From positions 1 to 44,277 of the IMG/VR virus record IMGVR_UViG_3300047089_000190: DNA of 44,277 bases; one strand, given 5' to 3'. Each line of letters opens with the position of its first letter. Positions within the stretch are counted from its first letter, which is position 1. Positions 1 through 7,985 of the stretch are shown here, piece after piece. The position numbers were made by a program, and so were the translations under genes. The DNA is from a virus. The notes under the pieces were generated by a model. That model did no database searches. It worked only from the letters and a program-made list of their open reading frames with translations, and had not been told where the DNA came from.

Positions 1-64
1 CTTGAATCTCACCACCGAAGAACTGTTCGCCGTCTATGGCGGCGTTCGCAAAAAAGGAGACTGA
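1..64 (+). CDS. Bbp19-like protein, C-terminal fragment (wraps from window end)
   Basis: This is the last 20 codons and stop of the gene that is complete at 43903-44202. The reading frame starts at base 2 and ends at the TGA at 62-64. It is cut only because the circular map was opened here. The ribosome binding site AAGGAG for the next gene lies inside its last codons. Confidence 0.9.
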   Translation, partial: LNLTTEELFAVYGGVRKKGD

Positions 65-139
65 TCTTGAGTTCAACAGGAACCGCCGCCGCCACTGGCG
101 ATACCGGCGCAGCAGCAGCAGCACAGGCAGCGGCAGCAG
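1..139. repeat. Terminal direct repeat, left copy
   Basis: Bases 1-139 match bases 44139-44277 with one difference (G at 127, A at 44265). The repeat spans the end of the Bbp19-like gene and the start of the scaffold gene, so it lies inside coding sequence. It most simply shows that the contig is a circularised or circularly permuted assembly, with unit length about 44138. It is not evidence for the physical ends of the virion DNA. Confidence 0.95.
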
Positions 140-990
140 CAGCCGCGACGGCACAGGCCGCAGCATCGAATGCGGCGCCATGGTTCGACACCATGAAGAC
201 CGATGCAGAGTTCGTCGGCACATTGCAGACGCGCGGCCTCGACAAAAAAACCGCACTGGAAGCGGCGCACGATTTCTACAAGGGCCACCGCGAAGCAACC
301 CAGATGATTTCCCGGCTGACGGGAACGCCGGACAAGGATCGCATTGTGATCCGGCCGAAACCCGATGCGACGCCGGAGGAAATCACCGCCTTCCATGAAA
401 AGCTCGGCCGGCCCGCGAAAGCCGATGACTACGACTACAAAGACGTGAAATTCCCTGACGGCACCGAACTGGACGCGGACTATGCCGCGCATCTGCGGGC
501 CGCAGCGTTCAAAGCCAACCTCACCAAGGACCAGGCCGCGTCGATCGCCAAGGACCAGGCCGCGTACATTCAGAAGATCGACGAAGCGCGCACGGTTGTG
601 GATCAGGCGAAGCTCTCCGAAGAAATCCGCGCCATCGAAGCGGCATGGGGACCGAACCACGACGCCTTCCTGTTCATCGCCAAGCAGGCAATGACGAAGT
701 TCGGCTTTACTCCGGACATGCTGCAAACCTTGCAGAAGACCATTGGCGCATCAAAAGTGATGGACGGCTTCCTGAAGCTCGGCCAGCAAACCGGCGAAGG
801 CCGCTTCATCGCCAATCAGGCACCGGGCGGGACGGGACTGATGACGCCCGAACAGGCAACCGCCAAGGTGAAAGAACTGATGAGCGAAAAAGGCCCCGAC
901 AGTTTCGGCGCCAAGGTCCGCCGTGGCGATGTTGCCGCGACCGAGCAGTACAACGCGCTCGCCGAAATGATTACGCCAAGGGGAACGTAA
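67..990 (+). CDS. Capsid assembly scaffolding protein
   Basis: This 307-residue acidic, alanine- and lysine-rich protein sits between the portal/Bbp19-like genes and the major capsid gene, the usual place of the scaffold in T7-like podoviruses. I infer that it acts inside the procapsid and leaves before or during packaging. The start is a TTG at 67, chosen because AAGGAG lies about 10 bases upstream and no ATG is available before the conserved region. Residues 13-37 form a poly-alanine/glutamine tract encoded by imperfect GCA/GCC triplets. The middle (about 95-225) is predicted to be helical and charged. The single mismatch between the terminal repeats changes codon 21 from Ala to Thr. Identification rests on position and composition more than on a sequence motif. 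Confidence 0.8.
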   Translation: MSSTGTAAATGDTGAAAAAQAAAAAAATAQAAASNAAPWFDTMKTDAEFVGTLQTRGLDKKTALEAAHDFYKGHREATQMISRLTGTPDKDRIVIRPKPDATPEEITAFHEKLGRPAKADDYDYKDVKFPDGTELDADYAAHLRAAAFKANLTKDQAASIAKDQAAYIQKIDEARTVVDQAKLSEEIRAIEAAWGPNHDAFLFIAKQAMTKFGFTPDMLQTLQKTIGASKVMDGFLKLGQQTGEGRFIANQAPGGTGLMTPEQATAKVKELMSEKGPDSFGAKVRRGDVAATEQYNALAEMITPRGT

Positions 991-992
991 CC

Positions 993-1175
993 ATGCCCAG
1001 CACATCACAGGCGCAATCCCGGTATATGCACATGGCGGATTCCGCGAAGGGCCGCGCGAAACTGAAGGCGGAGGGCAAGGAGCCTCCGCCTAAGTCCGTC
1101 GCCCATGAATTTGTCTCGGCCGATCGCGGAAAGAAAACCGGGCTGCTTCCCGAGCACGCCAAAAAGCGGGGTTGA
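993..1175 (+). CDS. Small basic protein between scaffold and capsid
   Basis: A 60-residue lysine-rich protein starting with ATG at 993, two bases after the scaffold stop, with GGGG about 9 bases upstream. It has no membrane segment and no motif I recognise. Its position between scaffold and major capsid is often occupied by small head-assembly or hypothetical proteins. The stop codon TGA is embedded in a TTGACA sequence that may be the -35 box of a capsid promoter. Function unknown. Confidence 0.7.
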   Translation: MPSTSQAQSRYMHMADSAKGRAKLKAEGKEPPPKSVAHEFVSADRGKKTGLLPEHAKKRG

Positions 1176-1201
1176 CAACAAACACCACAGACTGACATGA
1201 T
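1172..1201 (+). promoter_or_regulatory. Candidate promoter upstream of major capsid gene
   Basis: TTGACA at 1172-1177 followed, 18 bases later, by CATGAT (1196-1201), a 4/6 match to TATAAT. It lies in the largest gap of the head gene block, about 140 bases before the capsid start. The -35 box overlaps the stop codon of the preceding gene. Confidence 0.4.
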
Positions 1202-1208
1202 TCGTCAG

Positions 1209-1227
1209 GCCCGATAGTGATTCGGGC
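1209..1227. other. Hairpin in the capsid leader
   Basis: GCCCGA and TCGGGC form a perfect 6-bp stem with a 7-base loop. No T-run follows, so it is not a classic terminator. It sits about 110 bases upstream of the capsid start, in the 164-base gap 1176-1339. It could stabilise the 5' end of the capsid mRNA. A second small inverted repeat, AAAGC/GCTTT, lies near 1300. Confidence 0.4.
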
Positions 1228-1339
1228 GCGGGACCGCGCAAGCGCCGCTGGAAGCTGTCGAAAGACAGAACTCCGGCCCCCCCTCTTGGGACACGGCCAA
1301 AGCAAATCGCTTTGAACCTGACCAAGAGGGATTACACCC

Positions 1340-2266
1340 GTGGCCGACGCATACGAAATTGCCCTAGCCCAAACCAAATTCTCGCTGGCGCTCGAAATGG
1401 CGCTTCAGCAAGAGACAACCAAGATTCGCGGCGCGGTGCGCGAACAGGGGATTACGGGCGCCAAGCTCATGTCCCCGATTCAGCAAATCGAGCCCGTCCA
1501 GATGAAGGCCGTTTCCGGCCGCTTCTCGGACAAGAATTACGACGCCAACTACTACACCCGGCGCTGGGTTGCTCCGACCGATTACGTCGGCGACACGCTC
1601 ATCGACACTTTCGACTTGCTCAAGACCGAAATCGACCCCAAGGGCGAAACGGTTTCTTCGTGGGCAAGTGCATGTAACCGCGCCTTCGACGACGCGATTG
1701 TCACCGGCGCCTTCGGCACCAACCAGATCGGCACCGACGCCAACTCGCTTTCCAACGAAACCTTCGACGACACCAAATACACGGTGGACGAGGATTTCGG
1801 CGGAACGGGATCGGGCCTTCTGGTCGCCAAGATCATCGAAGGCCGGCGCATCATGCGCAAGAATCATGTGGACATCGAGCGCGAAGGCGTAACCCTCGTC
1901 ATCGGTTCCTTCCAGGAAGCCGACCTTCTCAAGCAGTCGCAGGTTGTGTCCAGCGAGTTCAACCGCAATGGCGGCGTCGTGGAGAACGGTACAGTCACCC
2001 GCCTCTACGGCTGCAACATCATTGTGATGGAGCGGTTGCCGCTGGTGGAATCGGCTGCGGTCCGCAACTGCCTGATGTTCGTGAAGTCCGGTTTGGTGCT
2101 CGGCGTCTGGCAGGACATCAAGACCCAGCTGGCTCAGATTTTCACCAAGGAAGGCAACCCGTGGAACGTGTCCACCGTGCTTTCGCATGGTGCGACGCGA
2201 ACCCGGCCCGGCAAGGTCATCAAAATCCAGTGCGTCGATAGTTCCGGCGCCGACACAACCCCGTAA
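1340..2266 (+). CDS. Major capsid protein
   Basis: A 308-residue protein resembling the podovirus capsid family that I know as Phage_capsid_2. It begins MADAYEIALAQTKFSLALEM and ends in a beta-rich domain containing the NPWNVSTVLSHGATRTRP region. The start is GTG at 1340, with GAGGG about 9 bases upstream. It has its own long leader with a candidate promoter and hairpin, and a strong hairpin follows it, consistent with separate high-level expression. It should form the icosahedral shell (HK97 fold expected). Position directly after the scaffold supports the call. Confidence 0.9.
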   Translation: MADAYEIALAQTKFSLALEMALQQETTKIRGAVREQGITGAKLMSPIQQIEPVQMKAVSGRFSDKNYDANYYTRRWVAPTDYVGDTLIDTFDLLKTEIDPKGETVSSWASACNRAFDDAIVTGAFGTNQIGTDANSLSNETFDDTKYTVDEDFGGTGSGLLVAKIIEGRRIMRKNHVDIEREGVTLVIGSFQEADLLKQSQVVSSEFNRNGGVVENGTVTRLYGCNIIVMERLPLVESAAVRNCLMFVKSGLVLGVWQDIKTQLAQIFTKEGNPWNVSTVLSHGATRTRPGKVIKIQCVDSSGADTTP

Positions 2267-2276
2267 TCGGCGAAAC

Positions 2277-2299
2277 GGGCCGGGCTTGAAACCCGGCCC
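2277..2299 (+). terminator. Hairpin after capsid gene
   Basis: GGGCCGGG and CCCGGCCC form a perfect 8-bp GC stem around a 7-base loop, 10 bases after the capsid stop. There is no T-tract, so it may be a partial terminator, processing site or 3' stabiliser rather than a full intrinsic terminator. Confidence 0.55.
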
Positions 2300-2322
2300 A
2301 ACCGCTCCAAGGAAACGCACGC

Positions 2323-2856
2323 ATGACCACGGAAAGCCTCAAGACCACACAGATCACCGACCTCGACGCCACGCCGCCCACCAAACTTGCGGCCGGCAAA
2401 GGGGCAAAAGGCGCGTCCCAGAAGATCACAGGTTTTGTCACCACGACTTCGGGCAAGACAACCGGCTCGACCTATCTTCTGGCGCGCGTACCGCGCAACG
2501 CGGTCATCAAGAGCATCGTATTGGATTCGGCCGCGATGGGCGGGTCTTCGGCGCTCGACTTCGGCGTGTATTACTCCGACGCCACCAGCGACGGCACCTC
2601 CGCCGCCAATCAGGGCGCAGCGATCACGGCCGCGTTCTTTGCTTCGGCCGTGGACGTGTCGTCTGCGGTACGCGCAACCGACATCACCAACGAGTCCGGG
2701 ACGTACACCATCGACAAGCGCAACAAGGAACTCTGGGACGCGCTTGCTGTCGCCACCGACCCAGGCGGGTTTCTGGACATCGTTGCGACTTCGACGGCGA
2801 CCATCACCACCGGCGCCCTGTTCGGCATCGAAGTCACTTACACGACCGGGGGCTGA
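2323..2856 (+). CDS. Putative head decoration or stabilisation protein
   Basis: A 177-residue Thr/Ser/Ala/Gly-rich protein, probably all-beta after residue 45, immediately downstream of the capsid gene. ATG at 2323 is preceded by AAGGAAAC. It contains the segment LDFGVYYSDATSDG, a style I have seen in proteins next to podovirus capsid genes. No cysteine, signal peptide or membrane segment is visible. Position and composition suggest a capsid-surface protein, but I do not recognise a named family. Confidence 0.6.
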   Translation: MTTESLKTTQITDLDATPPTKLAAGKGAKGASQKITGFVTTTSGKTTGSTYLLARVPRNAVIKSIVLDSAAMGGSSALDFGVYYSDATSDGTSAANQGAAITAAFFASAVDVSSAVRATDITNESGTYTIDKRNKELWDALAVATDPGGFLDIVATSTATITTGALFGIEVTYTTGG

Positions 2857-2859
2857 TCC

Positions 2860-3069
2860 GTGGCGGACACTTTCTTTGGCATGAACCTTGGGGATTTGGA
2901 GGTCGAGTCGAACGTACAGGTCGGCTCGTCCACCAACTCCACGGATATTGAGGTGCGTGTGACGCACACCGCCGCTCACACCCCAACGCGCGAGGAATCG
3001 CGGCGCTTTCTCGAAGTGATCCGCGACTACATCGCGAGCGGAACGAACACCACCTGGCCTCTGGCGTAA
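2860..3069 (+). CDS. Hypothetical head-region protein, 69 aa
   Basis: Starts at GTG 2860, three bases after the upstream stop, with a GGGGG run about 10 bases upstream. The protein is small, with a beta-like N-terminus and a short helix near residues 45-58 (REESRRFLEVIRDYI). No motif is recognised. It lies in a tight row of structural genes (2323-6676) and is probably a minor virion or assembly protein. Confidence 0.6.
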   Translation: MADTFFGMNLGDLEVESNVQVGSSTNSTDIEVRVTHTAAHTPTREESRRFLEVIRDYIASGTNTTWPLA

Positions 3070-3073
3070 GCGC

Positions 3074-3589
3074 ATGGCTACGGCGGAATTTTCAGCGACG
3101 GCCGGCGCCCGGCGCGCAACGGCGCAAAGCTCCAACCTGTTCGGCAAGACCGCGACCGACGCGACCTCGGCCGATACGGCCGTCGGGACCGTCGTCACCG
3201 ACAACACCACCGCGCTCGCCGCAATCGACACGTTTGCAGCCGCCATTATTGCCATCACAGGCGACACCTACGTCGCCCATCAGTTTGTCTTTGGCGGCGC
3301 GACCGGCCTCACTCATGCGCAGGTTGCCACCAATTTTGCGCTGCTGAATACGGCCATCACGAATTTCCTCACCGCCCAGACCGATGCAAACACGGCAAAA
3401 ACAGCGACAGCCCTTGTCAAGACGGACGCGTCAGCGGTGGATACCGGCGCCGATGTGACGGTGCGTATCGGCTCGCTCACCAATGTTTCGAGCTTCGACA
3501 TTCTGGTGAACTGCCTGCGACGCATCGAGGATCGCGTGCGCGGTTCCAACCTCATGCCTCTGGGCCAAGGCGCTCCCCGGAGTCCGTGA
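3074..3589 (+). CDS. Hypothetical structural protein, 171 aa
   Basis: An alanine/threonine-rich protein of low complexity with long predicted helices. ATG at 3074 is five bases after the previous stop. It ends with a more ordinary helix (FDILVNCLRRIEDRVRG). The next gene starts within its stop codon, so translation is probably coupled. Composition and neighbours suggest a fibrous virion component. No family recognised. Confidence 0.6.
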   Translation: MATAEFSATAGARRATAQSSNLFGKTATDATSADTAVGTVVTDNTTALAAIDTFAAAIIAITGDTYVAHQFVFGGATGLTHAQVATNFALLNTAITNFLTAQTDANTAKTATALVKTDASAVDTGADVTVRIGSLTNVSSFDILVNCLRRIEDRVRGSNLMPLGQGAPRSP

Positions 3590-3924
3590 TGCTTCAAGAT
3601 CGCGTCGTCCTCGCCAACAATGTAGGCACCTCCACGACCGGCAATGTCGTATTGGGCGGGCGCTACATGATGGAAGTTGTCGCCACGTTCGGCGGCGGTT
3701 CGGTGAAATTGCAACGGCTCGGGCCGGACGACTCAACCTTTCTCGACATCAAACAGGTATTCGAGAAGGCGGACGGTACAGGCGGTGTGGCCGATCCGCT
3801 CTTGATCGCAAACTTTCTTGCCAACGGCGCGCAGATACTCGACCTCGCGCCCGGCTCCTACAAATGCACGATCGCCACCGCAACCGCCGTGTACGCAGCA
3901 CTGGAACGCATCCCGCTTGATTGA
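3586..3924 (+). CDS. Hypothetical structural protein, 112 aa
   Basis: Starts at GTG 3586 (GTGA overlap with the upstream stop) or at the adjacent ATG 3589. The protein reads as a beta-rich single domain with the pattern GGRYMMEVVATFGGGSVKLQRLGPDDSTF, split here as GGRYMMEVVATF then GGSVKLQRLGPD. This resembles small jelly-roll or Ig-like phage surface proteins whose 'layered' substrates are unknown. It is followed after 18 bases by the large fibre-like gene, which has its own GGAGAG ribosome site. Confidence 0.6.
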   Translation: MMLQDRVVLANNVGTSTTGNVVLGGRYMMEVVATFGGGSVKLQRLGPDDSTFLDIKQVFEKADGTGGVADPLLIANFLANGAQILDLAPGSYKCTIATATAVYAALERIPLD

Positions 3925-3942
3925 GCGGCCGGAGAGTCGCTT

Positions 3943-5868
3943 ATGAGCGTTCTGACCTATGTTGATGGCTCCGGCGTCCTTCGTGACGTTTCTTCGGCCC
4001 AACCCCTTCCCACCACAGGCACAGGTTCAGGCCCTTCCGTCGGATTGACGGGTAGTACAGCGCCAACCTCTGCCGACGAAATCGGCTGGGTTGACGGCTC
4101 GGGGAATCTTGTCAACGTCAGCGCCGCGACGCCTTTGCCGGTTGCGGCGACAGTTTCCGCCGAAGAAATCGTTTTGAATGTGACCGGCAGCACGTCCTCT
4201 GCGGCCGTCCTCACCAACTTTCCGATCACCACCACCGGCTATCGCACGGCGTCCGTGCAAGTCACCAACGCGGGTTCCAGCTGTACGCTGATTGCCGAAC
4301 AGTCGAACGATGGAACAACGTGGTACGGGATTCAGACCCCGACGGATCTTGTCGCCGAAGCGGCCACGCCCCTGACCGTCGTTGGCCTCTATAACTTCCC
4401 CGTCTCAGCCAAACAGTTTCGTATGCGCTGCTCGGTCTATGGGTCCGGAACCCCTGCCGTCAATGTGCAATTCCGCCTTGCGGAAATTGACTATGCGCTG
4501 CAATCCACGGCGCTCGGTGCAAGCTCAGCCGTCATCGGCCATGTGATTGTCGATTCCGGAACGCTCGCCGCAACGCAGTCCGGCACATGGACCGTACAGC
4601 CCGGCAACACCGCCAACACGACGGCATGGAAGGTGGACGGCTCGGCCGTTACCCAACCTGTTTCGTCGCTCGACACCCGCCCTGCGTCCGGCAACATCAC
4701 CATCGTTGACTCCGGGTCATCCACGACCACCGGCTTTCAGTCCGCCTCCATCATCACCGGCTCGCCAAGCGCCAATTCGACATACACGCAGGCGCTTAAC
4801 GGCATGAATGCGGTTGACTTTCAGGTGTCCGGCACATGGACGGGGACGCTGCAATTTGAAATTTCGATGGATGGCGGCACGACCTACGAGATTCTGGTCG
4901 TTCGCGTCTTCGGCAGCGTCTATATTTCCGGCACCACCACCGGCAACGGTATTTTCATCGGCAACTGCGCCGGTGCCACGCATGTTCGCGTGCGCGCCAC
5001 AGCAGCAATGACCGGAACGGCTGTCTGTCTCGCCACCATTTCCTATCATCCGTCCGCCGTTTACGTCACGCACCCGACACGGCTTGTGGACAATGCGTCA
5101 GGCAATCTTGCCGTCATCAAGAACGCGAGTACGGCAGCAGGCGCAACCGACACGGCCTTGGTCGTTGCGGTTTCGCCAAACAACACGGTTGCGGTCACGC
5201 AATCGGGCGCATGGTCGCTTTCCGCAAACCAGTCAACCAATATCAGTCAAGTGAACGGCACGACCGTTCTGGTCAACACTGGCGCGGTCGGTACAGGTTC
5301 AGCCCGCGTGGCCGTCGGCACCGACACCGCAACGGTGGCAGGCTCCGCGCCCGGTTCGGCAGGATCGCCAAATGTGTACGTCGGTGTCTCCGGTGCGGCC
5401 GCCTCCGGTGCATCGGTCGCCGGAAACCCTCTGCTCTCTGGTGCGCGCGCGGCCACAACGAACCCCACGGCGGTCACGGACGGTCAAGCCGTCGCGCTCA
5501 TGGCGGACAAACTCGGCAAACTGGTGGCGGTCGGTGCCGTCCGCATTCTCAAAGGCACGCAGAAAGCCACGCTATCCAACACCACATCGGAAACCACGAT
5601 TGTTACGCAAGTCGCCTCTACGTTCCTTGATCTGTACGGCCTCATTCTCGCCAATTCCGGCGCGAGCACTACCAAGGTCGATATCCGAGACACCACCGGC
5701 GGCTCGATCATCGCGACTATCGAAGTGCCGACGCTGGAAACGCGGGGGTTCATGCTGGAAGTGAGTTCGGCGATTCCGCAGACCACCGTGAACACCAACT
5801 GGACCGCGCAATGCACGACCGCGACCACCGCGCTCGAAGTCACCGCGCTCTATGTGAAGAATATCTAA
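3943..5868 (+). CDS. Large beta-structured surface or fibre protein
   Basis: A 641-residue Ser/Thr/Gly/Ala-rich protein. It starts with two near-repeats of a short module (YVDGSGVLRDVSSAQPLP and WVDGSGNLVNVSAATPLP). It also contains the phrase SGTWTVQPGNTANTTAWKVDG, which is widespread in phage surface proteins. At least two internal domains look like beta-sandwiches with 'dose of noise' wording such as SVQVTNAGSSCTLIAEQSNDG and TLQFEISMDGGTTYEIL. Very few charged residues and no enzyme motif are visible. I infer a head fibre or tail-associated adhesion protein. ATG at 3943 has GGAGAG 8 bases upstream. Confidence 0.65.
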   Translation: MSVLTYVDGSGVLRDVSSAQPLPTTGTGSGPSVGLTGSTAPTSADEIGWVDGSGNLVNVSAATPLPVAATVSAEEIVLNVTGSTSSAAVLTNFPITTTGYRTASVQVTNAGSSCTLIAEQSNDGTTWYGIQTPTDLVAEAATPLTVVGLYNFPVSAKQFRMRCSVYGSGTPAVNVQFRLAEIDYALQSTALGASSAVIGHVIVDSGTLAATQSGTWTVQPGNTANTTAWKVDGSAVTQPVSSLDTRPASGNITIVDSGSSTTTGFQSASIITGSPSANSTYTQALNGMNAVDFQVSGTWTGTLQFEISMDGGTTYEILVVRVFGSVYISGTTTGNGIFIGNCAGATHVRVRATAAMTGTAVCLATISYHPSAVYVTHPTRLVDNASGNLAVIKNASTAAGATDTALVVAVSPNNTVAVTQSGAWSLSANQSTNISQVNGTTVLVNTGAVGTGSARVAVGTDTATVAGSAPGSAGSPNVYVGVSGAAASGASVAGNPLLSGARAATTNPTAVTDGQAVALMADKLGKLVAVGAVRILKGTQKATLSNTTSETTIVTQVASTFLDLYGLILANSGASTTKVDIRDTTGGSIIATIEVPTLETRGFMLEVSSAIPQTTVNTNWTAQCTTATTALEVTALYVKNI

Positions 5869-5869
5869 G

Positions 5870-6676
5870 ATGACAACCACCGTCGTCATCCTCACCGATA
5901 CTGCGGCTCCGACCTATACAATCCCGACGGATTGGTCGAGCACAAACACGATTGAATGTATCGGTGCCGGTGGCAACGGCGCGGTCGGCACCTCTGGCGT
6001 TGGGGGCGGAGGCGGCGGATCAGGTACATACTCCAAGGTTTCCAATGTTGCAGGGCTTTCCGGCAGCGTAAATATTCAAGTAGGTGTCGCGAACGGCAGT
6101 GGTGGTGGCGGCGGCACCGGCTCGACGTGGTTTAATGGCACCACCGCACCGCTCGCGACAGTGAGCGCCCACCCCGGCTCCGCCGGAGCGACCAATGGCA
6201 CAGGCGGGGCCGGCGGAATAATCTCTGGCACCGTCGGCACTACCAGAACCGGGGGTGCATCAGGCGGCACCGGCGGCAGCGCCCTAGGTGGGGGCGGCGG
6301 CGCCGGGGCGCCCGGACCATCTGGCGCCGGCGCAGCGGGCGGCAATGGCGGCGCAACGACAGGCGGCAATGGAGGGACTGGCGATAATGGAGCGGGAGGC
6401 GCTGGCGGAGCAGGCGCAGTAAATTCGACATCTGCGGCTGTCATTGGCGGCGATGGAACCGAAATGTCCGGCGGAGTTGGTGCCGGCGGCGGCGGCGGCG
6501 GCGGTGCGCTTTTGGGGGTCGGTGACACCGCTGGGAAACGCGGCGGCAATTACGGCGCCGGCGGCGGCGGCGCGCCAAGCATCGGGCTCGCTGGTGCCGG
6601 CATCCAGGGCGTCATCATCATTACTTACACGCCGCGCGCATCTGGCGGGACTCTGCAAACGATGGGATGCGGCTGA
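5870..6676 (+). CDS. Glycine-rich virion protein, possible polyglycine-sandwich adhesin
   Basis: A 268-residue protein starting one base after the previous stop. After an N-terminal beta segment (residues 1-35), residues 35-240 are dominated by Gly-Gly-X and Gly runs, and the protein ends with GVIIITYTP. That end is typical of phage glycine-rich proteins that fold as polyglycine II bundles and cap fibres (S16 gp38 is the described example). The DNA is correspondingly repetitive in GGC/GGT. Role inferred: receptor contact or fibre tip. A structural filler role is possible. The next gene starts in its stop codon (TGATG). Confidence 0.65.
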   Translation: MTTTVVILTDTAAPTYTIPTDWSSTNTIECIGAGGNGAVGTSGVGGGGGGSGTYSKVSNVAGLSGSVNIQVGVANGSGGGGGTGSTWFNGTTAPLATVSAHPGSAGATNGTGGAGGIISGTVGTTRTGGASGGTGGSALGGGGGAGAPGPSGAGAAGGNGGATTGGNGGTGDNGAGGAGGAGAVNSTSAAVIGGDGTEMSGGVGAGGGGGGGALLGVGDTAGKRGGNYGAGGGGAPSIGLAGAGIQGVIIITYTPRASGGTLQTMGCG

Positions 6677-6975
6677 TGCTGCTCTCCACCATTCTTGAAC
6701 TGTCGGCCATTCCCGGCGCGTTCGGTATTTGCGGAGCCGTGGCATATTTGCTGCGCAGCAAACCAATACCCGTTGCGCCTTTGCGCGAGTATCAGCCGGA
6801 AGACTTGGCCGAACTGGCAGCAGCCAATCGCTACGAATTTACCGACGAGCAGGGCAGGGGCTTGGGCGAACTTGTACCGGAAGGTGCAGACCCCCATAGT
6901 GCCGTGATGGAACGCGGCCTTCGAGAAGGCAAGACCTTCGGGGCACGCGCCATAAAACACGGAGACGTATCGTGA
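6676..6975 (+). CDS. Small protein with N-terminal membrane segment
   Basis: About 99 residues from ATG 6676 (TGATG overlap with the upstream stop). ATG 6667 in the same frame would add three residues. The N-terminus contains a hydrophobic stretch (LLSTILELSAIPGAFGICGAVAYLL), shown here as ILELSAIPGAFGICGAVAYL, likely one membrane segment. The rest is acidic and soluble, containing DEQGRGLGELV. The next gene overlaps by 4 bases (GTGA). No family recognised. Confidence 0.6.
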   Translation: MLLSTILELSAIPGAFGICGAVAYLLRSKPIPVAPLREYQPEDLAELAAANRYEFTDEQGRGLGELVPEGADPHSAVMERGLREGKTFGARAIKHGDVS

Positions 6976-7985
6976 AAGTCATCACACACCTGTTTGCATT
7001 CTGCTTGTTTCTCTGTCCGGCGATTTCGTCCGCACAGGCACCCATCCACGGCCTCGTCGCAATGGGATCGCAGAAATGGGAAGCCAAGGAACAGGCTGCG
7101 CCCAACGCACTTGAGGAACCCTACGCTCATCCCGGTATCTATTCTGCCGCTGTCTGTTCGCTGCGATGGGCAGATTTGCAGCCGATACAGGGCGGTTCGC
7201 TTGTCACTACCACACTTGACAACTGCCTCGTCAATATCGCGGCGTACAATGTCGCCTATCCAACGACTCCGATGACAGCAAAACTGCGCGTCTTCGGCGG
7301 GCGGCAAGCACCACAATGGGCGAAGGAATTGGATGGCGGCCCGCTTACCGTTTTGCAGAACGGACCATACACGACAGGATACTGGTGGACGGCAGACTAT
7401 CGCTCGGCTTGGGCTTCGTTTCAGGCCGCGCTTTCCGTGCTCTACGACGACAACCCGCTCATTCAGGAAGTGGCGATTACCTCCTGTGCGGAAATCGGCG
7501 CAGAACCGTTTGTCGTTGCCGCCGGGACCATCGACCGGCAGACTTTGCACACGGCAGGGTACACCGACACGCAGGGCCAAGCCTGTCTCAATGCGGCGGT
7601 GGCGGATTTCTCCGGCTGGGCCAACGAGGCACTTGATTTCGATTTCGCATCCTTCGAGGCTATCGACACCGGCCATCTGGTGCGCCAGCCCGCCGTCACC
7701 GAAGCAGTCATGGCGGCATTCCGTACAAGCGTACCGGGGGGCGTGTTCGCCAATCATTGTCTGCAAAGTCCGCTGACCGGATGCACAAGCTATCCGATCT
7801 TCGCCTACTTCACGTCCCCGGTCGCATTCCAAACCGGGTCGCAGCCGGATTGTACGGTGGACACGTTCAATGCCGGGCTGTCCGCCGGCATGACCGAATT
7901 TGAAGTCTGGGACACCGTTGGCACGAACTGTCACTACACGGCCGCGCAGCTTCAGAGTTTTGCCGACACCTTGGGCGGATACTAA
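6972..7985 (+). CDS. Secreted glycoside-hydrolase-like protein (TIM-barrel type)
   Basis: A 337-residue protein starting at GTG 6972, overlapping the upstream stop. It has a clear signal peptide: a Lys near the N-terminus, the hydrophobic core LFAFCLFLCPAIS, and an Ala-Gln-Ala cleavage-like site near residue 22. The mature part reads like a (beta/alpha)8 hydrolase: PMTAKLRVFGGRQAPQWAK is a typical strand-2 style, and VAITSCAEIGAEPF offers acidic residues in the place of a catalytic acid/base. Six or more cysteines suggest disulfides outside the cytoplasm. It sits between fibre-like genes and the tail tube gene. Possible roles are polysaccharide degradation or lysis. No exact family assigned. 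Confidence 0.55.
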   Translation: MKVITHLFAFCLFLCPAISSAQAPIHGLVAMGSQKWEAKEQAAPNALEEPYAHPGIYSAAVCSLRWADLQPIQGGSLVTTTLDNCLVNIAAYNVAYPTTPMTAKLRVFGGRQAPQWAKELDGGPLTVLQNGPYTTGYWWTADYRSAWASFQAALSVLYDDNPLIQEVAITSCAEIGAEPFVVAAGTIDRQTLHTAGYTDTQGQACLNAAVADFSGWANEALDFDFASFEAIDTGHLVRQPAVTEAVMAAFRTSVPGGVFANHCLQSPLTGCTSYPIFAYFTSPVAFQTGSQPDCTVDTFNAGLSAGMTEFEVWDTVGTNCHYTAAQLQSFADTLGGY

